DNA from: Acidimicrobiales bacterium
GTDB lineage: Bacteria; Actinomycetota; Acidimicrobiia; Acidimicrobiales; Bog-793
Assembly (NCBI GenBank): GCA_030037405.1
Contig: JASHRK010000209.1
Span: 1 to 9,678, forward strand
Reading direction: 5' to 3'
DNA length: 9,678 bases
Below the pieces are notes generated by a model, which was not told where the DNA came from, ran no database searches, and saw only the letters and a list, made by a program, of their open reading frames with translations. Shown in pieces: positions 6,740 to 9,678 of the stretch (position 1 is the stretch's first letter; every line of letters begins with the position of its first letter). Made by a program: the position numbers and the translations under genes.

Positions 6740-7407
6740 TGTGGGTGAAGATCTGCGGGATCACGAGCGAGGAGGACGCTCTCCTCGCCGTCGCCATGGG
6801 AGCCGACGCCGTCGGCTTCGTCTTCGCCCCGTCGCCCCGCCAGATGAGCCCGTCCGCCGTGCATGCCATCACCCGCCGCCTCCCGCCTGAGGTCGTCACA
6901 GTGGGCGTCTTCAGAAACGAGCGCCCCCAGACCGTGGTGGACACCGTCAACCGCGCCGGTTTGAAGGTGGCACAGCTGCACGGGCAGGAGAGCCGGGAGG
7001 ACTGCGGTTACGTGTCTGCCCGTGTCCCGGTGGTTATCAAGGCCTTCGCGGCTGGAGACCGCCGCATGGATCGTGCCGGTGAGTACGGCGCCGGCATCGT
7101 CATGATCGACGCTCCCTCTCCCGGTTCGGGCAAGGTGTTCGACTGGCGCCTCGCCGAGGGCGCCCCGAGGGGACGGCGCCTCCTCCTCGCCGGAGGACTG
7201 GACCCCGACAACGTCGCCGAGGCGATCCGCACCGTCCATCCCTGGGGGGTCGACGTCTCGACCGGAGTCGAGACATCGCCCGGCCGGAAGGACCCGACCC
7301 GCGTCCGGTCGTTCGTGCAGTCAGCAAAGGCGGCCGAGCCTGAGCCCTACGCGCCGCTCGAGCCCGAGAGCCTCCCCTTCGACTGGCAGGAGGAGACCAA
7401 CCTGTGA
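6739..7407 (+). CDS. trpF: Phosphoribosylanthranilate isomerase
   Basis: TrpF isomerises phosphoribosylanthranilate to CdRP, the TrpC substrate. The 222-residue protein has the general base Cys6 in VKICGIT, the acid Asp124 in VMIDAPSPGSGKVFDW, the FAPSPRQ loop (29-35), AQLHGQE (78-84), and the phosphate-binding LAGGLDPDNV (150-159) and VDVSTGVETSPGRKD (171-185). The core ends at about residue 198; the remaining 24 or so residues are a Pro/Glu-rich acidic extension not typical of TrpF. The DNA encoding this extension carries the trpB ribosome binding site. It starts within the trpC stop (TGATG) and overlaps trpB by four bases. Its presence contrasts with Streptomyces and Mycobacterium, which lack trpF. 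Confidence 0.96.
   Translation: MWVKICGITSEEDALLAVAMGADAVGFVFAPSPRQMSPSAVHAITRRLPPEVVTVGVFRNERPQTVVDTVNRAGLKVAQLHGQESREDCGYVSARVPVVIKAFAAGDRRMDRAGEYGAGIVMIDAPSPGSGKVFDWRLAEGAPRGRRLLLAGGLDPDNVAEAIRTVHPWGVDVSTGVETSPGRKDPTRVRSFVQSAKAAEPEPYAPLEPESLPFDWQEETNL
7388..7395 (+). promoter_or_regulatory. Strong ribosome binding site of trpB
   Basis: AGGAGGAG lies inside the end of trpF, eight bases before the trpB GTG at 7404. It is the best Shine-Dalgarno match in the window and fixes the trpB start, although that GTG overlaps the trpF stop (GTGA). Confidence 0.85.
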
Positions 7408-8582
7408 CGGCTCTCGGCGATCTCATGAGAGAGCCTTCCCCCTCGGGGCGCTTCGGCGAGTACGGGGGGCGTTTCGTTCCTGAGTCTCTCGTCCCCGCCT
7501 GCCAGGAGCTCGAGCGGGCCTTCAGGTTGGCCTGGGCGGACCCGTCCTTTCGCGGCGAGCTGGACCATCTCCTCCGGACCTACGGCGGGCGCCCGACGCC
7601 CGTCACGGAGTGCCACAGGCTGTCGGAGGAGCTCGGTCTGCGGATCCTTCTAAAGCGGGAGGACCTCAACCACACGGGCTCGCACAAGCTGAACAACGTC
7701 ATCGGCCAGGCCTTGCTCGCCCGGCGTATGGGGAAGAGCCGCCTCGTCGCCGAGACGGGCGCCGGTCAGCACGGGGTCGCCACAGCTACGGCGGCGGCCC
7801 TCTTCGGCATGGAGTGCACCGTCTACATGGGCGCCGTCGACGTCGCCCGCCAGGAGCTCAACGTCTTTCGCATGAACCTGCTCGGCGCCACGGTCCGGCC
7901 CGTCGAGTCGGGGTCGAAGACGCTGAAGGACGCCATCAACGAGACGCTGCGGGACTGGGTGGCCACGGTGGAGACCACGCACTACTGCCTCGGCTCGGTC
8001 ATGGGGCCGCATCCGTACCCGTTCCTCGTCCGCGAGCTGCAACGCGTCGTCGGAGAAGAGGCTCGCTCGCAGTGCCGGCAGGTCCTCGGCGACGCCGACC
8101 CCGACATTGTGGTCGCCTGCGTCGGGGGCGGCTCGAACGCGGCGGGCACGTTCGCGGGCTTCGTCGACTCGGGGGCGAGGCTTGTCGGCGTCGAGGCGGC
8201 GGGGGGAGCGGCAATGGGCCACGGCATCCCCGGGGTGGTGCACGGGATGCGGTCGAAGTTCCTCCAGGACGAGGAGGGACAGATCCTCGAGGCGGAGTCG
8301 ATCTCCGCCGGGCTGGACTATCCCGGCATCGGGCCGGAACATGCCCAGCTGGGCGACGCCGGCCGGGCCGAGTACGGCCAGGCATCCGACGAGGAGGTGC
8401 TCGCCGCCTTCCGCCTTCTGGCGCGCACGGAGGGCATCCTCCCGGCGCTCGAGCCATGCCACGGGCTCGCCTGGATCGTCCGCGAGGCGGGCAGGTCGAT
8501 CCCGCGAGGATCAGCCGTGCTCCTCACGATGTCGGGACGAGGCGACAAGGATGTCGCCCTCGTGCTGGAGCATTCCCGTTGA
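7404..8582 (+). CDS. trpB: Tryptophan synthase beta chain
   Basis: TrpB is the PLP enzyme that condenses indole, channelled from TrpA, with serine to give tryptophan. The 392-residue protein carries the PLP lysine Lys95 in NHTGSHKLNN, Glu117 in AETGAGQHGVATA, the phosphate loop GGGSNA (241-246), HGMRSKFLQDEEGQILE (280-296), SISAGLDYPGIGPEHAQL (299-316), Glu350 in PALEPCHGLA and SGRGDKD (377-383). The N-terminus GRFGEYGGRFVPESL is that of the classical TrpB1 type that pairs with TrpA. The PALEPCHGLA segment differs slightly from the common PALESAHAL, but the key Glu is kept. GTG 7404 has a strong ribosome binding site and overlaps the trpF stop by four bases. trpA follows after 30 bases. Confidence 0.98.
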   Translation: MTALGDLMREPSPSGRFGEYGGRFVPESLVPACQELERAFRLAWADPSFRGELDHLLRTYGGRPTPVTECHRLSEELGLRILLKREDLNHTGSHKLNNVIGQALLARRMGKSRLVAETGAGQHGVATATAAALFGMECTVYMGAVDVARQELNVFRMNLLGATVRPVESGSKTLKDAINETLRDWVATVETTHYCLGSVMGPHPYPFLVRELQRVVGEEARSQCRQVLGDADPDIVVACVGGGSNAAGTFAGFVDSGARLVGVEAAGGAAMGHGIPGVVHGMRSKFLQDEEGQILEAESISAGLDYPGIGPEHAQLGDAGRAEYGQASDEEVLAAFRLLARTEGILPALEPCHGLAWIVREAGRSIPRGSAVLLTMSGRGDKDVALVLEHSR

Positions 8583-8612
8583 CGGGCCGGAACTCGTGAG
8601 AGAGCACGCTTC

Positions 8613-9419
8613 GTGACCGAACGCCCGCCTGGTCGCCTCGAGGCCGTGCTCCGCGCCCGCCGCGACAACGGCCAGAAACTCCTCGTTCCCTACCTCATGG
8701 GAGGGCTCGGCGAGGAGTGGCCCGCGGTCCTCGAGGCGGTCGCCGCCGCCGGGGCCGACGCCGTCGAGGTGGGGATTGCCTTCTCCGACCCGATGATCGA
8801 CGGGCAGACGATCCAGGAGGCATCGGTCCGGGCCCTTGCAGGTGGAGCCACGCCGGAGCGCGTCGTCGCCTCCCTTGCCTCGGCCGACGTCGGCGGGACG
8901 CCGCTTGTCGTCATGACCTACTACAACATCATCGCGAGGGCCGGAGAGCACCGCATGGCGCAGTCGCTCGCGGAATCCGGCGTCTCGGGCGCCATCGTGC
9001 CCGATCTCCCCGCCGACGAGATCGACTCCTGGCAGGCCGAAGCGTTCGCCGCCGGTCTCGACACCGTCCTCCTCGCCGCCCCGACCACGCCCGACGCCAG
9101 GTTGAAGATGATCGCCGGGAAGGCGTCTGGTTTCTTGTACGCCGTCGGGGTCATGGGGGTGACGGGGGAGCGCACCAAGCTCGCCGAGAGCGCCCTCGAG
9201 ATCGCCCGCCGCTGCAAGGAGGCGTCCGACCTGCCTGTCCTCGTGGGCGTCGGCGTCACGACGCCCGAGCAGGCCGTCACGATATGCCGGGTCGCCGACG
9301 GAGTCGTCGTCGGCTCCGCCCTCGTGCGCCGGCTCCTCGACGGCGAGGGTCCGGACGGCGCCGCCGAGCTCGTCGGCTCCTTCCGGAAGGTGCTCGACGC
9401 CGCCTTCTCCACCGCCTGA
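8613..9419 (+). CDS. trpA: Tryptophan synthase alpha chain
   Basis: TrpA cleaves indole-3-glycerol phosphate to indole and glyceraldehyde 3-phosphate. The 268-residue barrel has catalytic Glu52 (AVEVGIAFSDP) and Asp63 (MIDGQTIQEA). Tyr177 in FLYAVGVMGVTGER and VVVGSALV (231-238) are as expected. Several usually conserved segments are altered: the common PYLTAGDP is PYLMGGLG (26-33), ADGPTIQ is IDGQTIQ, and GFGIS is GVGVTT (212-217). The catalytic residues are retained, so it is probably active; from memory similar variants occur in some Actinobacteria. GTG 8613 follows a GAGAGAG ribosome binding site (8598-8604) at good spacing. It is the last trp gene before the argC promoter region. Confidence 0.95.
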   Translation: MTERPPGRLEAVLRARRDNGQKLLVPYLMGGLGEEWPAVLEAVAAAGADAVEVGIAFSDPMIDGQTIQEASVRALAGGATPERVVASLASADVGGTPLVVMTYYNIIARAGEHRMAQSLAESGVSGAIVPDLPADEIDSWQAEAFAAGLDTVLLAAPTTPDARLKMIAGKASGFLYAVGVMGVTGERTKLAESALEIARRCKEASDLPVLVGVGVTTPEQAVTICRVADGVVVGSALVRRLLDGEGPDGAAELVGSFRKVLDAAFSTA

Positions 9420-9511
9420 CGCTGCGCCCTCTCGCCCCGTGTGCCACCGGCCCCGGGCAGTGCGGCTTGCAAGAACTCGGGCTCGGAGGCGAAGGACCGA
9501 GAAGAGGGATC

Positions 9512-9529
9512 CCTGCATGATTATGCAGA
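9512..9529 (+). promoter_or_regulatory. Putative ArgR operator (ARG box 1), upstream of argC
   Basis: A perfect inverted repeat CTGCAT-GATT-ATGCAG (9513-9528) sits 34 bases before the argC start. Its core TGCAT-4-ATGCA has the same 5-4-5 layout as the ArgR consensus TGAAT-4-ATTCA, with the TGCAT half-sites that I recall for actinobacterial ARG boxes. Arginine repressor control of argC is well established in other bacteria. The box lies just upstream of and partly within the -35 region of the candidate argC promoter, as expected for repression by arginine-bound ArgR. Confidence 0.65.
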
Positions 9530-9531
9530 GC

Positions 9532-9549
9532 TACGTATAGTAATGCTAT
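9532..9549 (+). promoter_or_regulatory. Possible second, degenerate ARG box
   Basis: Centred 20 bases from ARG box 1, the sequence CGTAT-AGTA-ATGCT (9534-9547) matches the TGCAT-4-ATGCA pattern at seven of ten half-site positions. ArgR hexamers usually bind two boxes about 20-21 bases apart, so the spacing supports it. The match is weak and the region is AT-rich, so chance is possible. It would cover the -10 region. Confidence 0.35.
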
Positions 9550-9551
9550 AC
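9535..9551 (+). repeat. Inverted repeat GTATAG-5-CTATAC in the argC promoter
   Basis: GTATAG (9535-9540) and CTATAC (9546-9551) form a perfect six-base inverted repeat around TAATG. It overlaps two -10-like hexamers, TATAGT (9536-9541) and TATACT (9547-9552). It may be an operator half-site pair, or only a by-product of two AT-rich promoter elements. Confidence 0.5.
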
Positions 9552-9552
9552 T
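9547..9552 (+). promoter_or_regulatory. -10 element of the argC promoter (leaderless or near-leaderless)
   Basis: TATACT at 9547-9552 differs from the TATAAT consensus by one base and stands out in this GC-rich window. It ends nine bases before the argC ATG, so a start site at about 9559-9562 would give a leader of zero to three bases. There is no Shine-Dalgarno sequence before the ATG, which agrees with a leaderless transcript. No good -35 hexamer is seen; the region where it should be is occupied by ARG box 1. TATAGT at 9536-9541 is an alternative -10. Confidence 0.6.
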
Positions 9553-9561
9553 ACCTCGCTT

Positions 9562-9678
9562 ATGAGGGCTGGGATCGTGGGAGCGACGGGATATCTCGGT
9601 GCCGAGCTTCTCCGCCTTCTTGCCGACCACCCGGTGCTCGACGTCGTGGTCGCCCAGGGCGAGTCGAGCGCCGGGACG
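9562..9678 (+). CDS. argC: N-acetyl-gamma-glutamyl-phosphate reductase, N-terminal fragment
   Basis: The first 39 codons of a gene that runs off the right edge. The translation begins MRAGIVGATGYLGAELLRLL and continues ADHPVLDVVVAQGES. The GxxGATGYxGxELLRLL pattern is the NADP-binding Rossmann start of ArgC, which reduces N-acetylglutamyl phosphate to the semialdehyde in arginine synthesis. Aspartate-semialdehyde dehydrogenase has a related start, but the GYxGAELLRLLxxHP wording and the ARG-box-like operator just upstream favour ArgC. It is expected to be the first gene of an arg operon. The catalytic Cys is beyond the window. Confidence 0.9.
   Translation, partial: MRAGIVGATGYLGAELLRLLADHPVLDVVVAQGESSAGT

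Noticed and set aside
9420..9510. A rho-independent terminator after trpA
   Set aside because: Only weak potential stems are seen, such as CTCGG (9482-9486) with CCGAG (9497-9501) and short GC palindromes near 9450. None has a long stem followed by a T run.
9513..9528. The CTGCAT/ATGCAG hairpin as a terminator for the trp operon
   Set aside because: The stem is only six bases, is not GC-rich and has no T tract. Its 5-4-5 spacing and position at the argC promoter fit an ArgR operator better.

Overview
The window is a densely packed block of amino-acid biosynthesis genes, all on the + strand. It runs from the end of a histidine operon, through nearly all of a tryptophan operon, to the start of an arginine operon. 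GC content is very high, third codon positions are mostly C or G (with a visible preference for CTC leucine codons), and GTG starts are common. The order hisH-hisA-hisF-hisI-trpE-...-trpC-...-trpB-trpA is the arrangement known from Actinobacteria. A separate trpF and the style of the GroES-like, TrpA and TrpC proteins point away from Streptomyces and Mycobacterium, towards a deeper actinobacterial lineage such as Acidimicrobiia. That placement is an inference from memory, not a database result.

Layout. 1-189: C-terminal end of HisH (glutaminase of imidazole glycerol phosphate synthase). 193-963: HisA. 985-1770: HisF. 1815-2180: a small divergent GroES-like protein, possibly with its own leaderless promoter. 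2188-2643: HisI. 2640-4169: TrpE, apparently starting at a CTG codon that overlaps the hisI stop. 4162-4998: a YgfZ/GcvT-like folate-binding protein. 5008-5928: a nine-helix DMT/NIPA-like membrane protein. 5939-6739: TrpC. 6739-7407: TrpF. 7404-8582: TrpB. 8613-9419: TrpA. 9420-9561: an intergenic region with an ArgR-type operator and a promoter. 9562-9678: the first 39 codons of argC.

How the genes work together. HisI, HisA and HisH/HisF catalyse successive steps from phosphoribosyl-AMP to imidazole glycerol phosphate. TrpE makes anthranilate (with an amidotransferase encoded elsewhere), and TrpC, TrpF and TrpB/TrpA finish tryptophan. TrpG, TrpD, HisG and HisE are not in the window. Most junctions from hisH to trpA overlap or are shorter than 45 bases, so the block probably behaves as one or two long transcripts. 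No convincing intrinsic terminator follows trpA.

Nothing here looks like a mobile element, CRISPR array, RNA gene or wholly new system. The points most worth a second look are the GroES-like protein lacking the usual roof loop, the CTG start of trpE, the two extra genes between trpE and trpC, the coexistence of trpF with hisA, and the ARG-box/leaderless promoter in front of argC.
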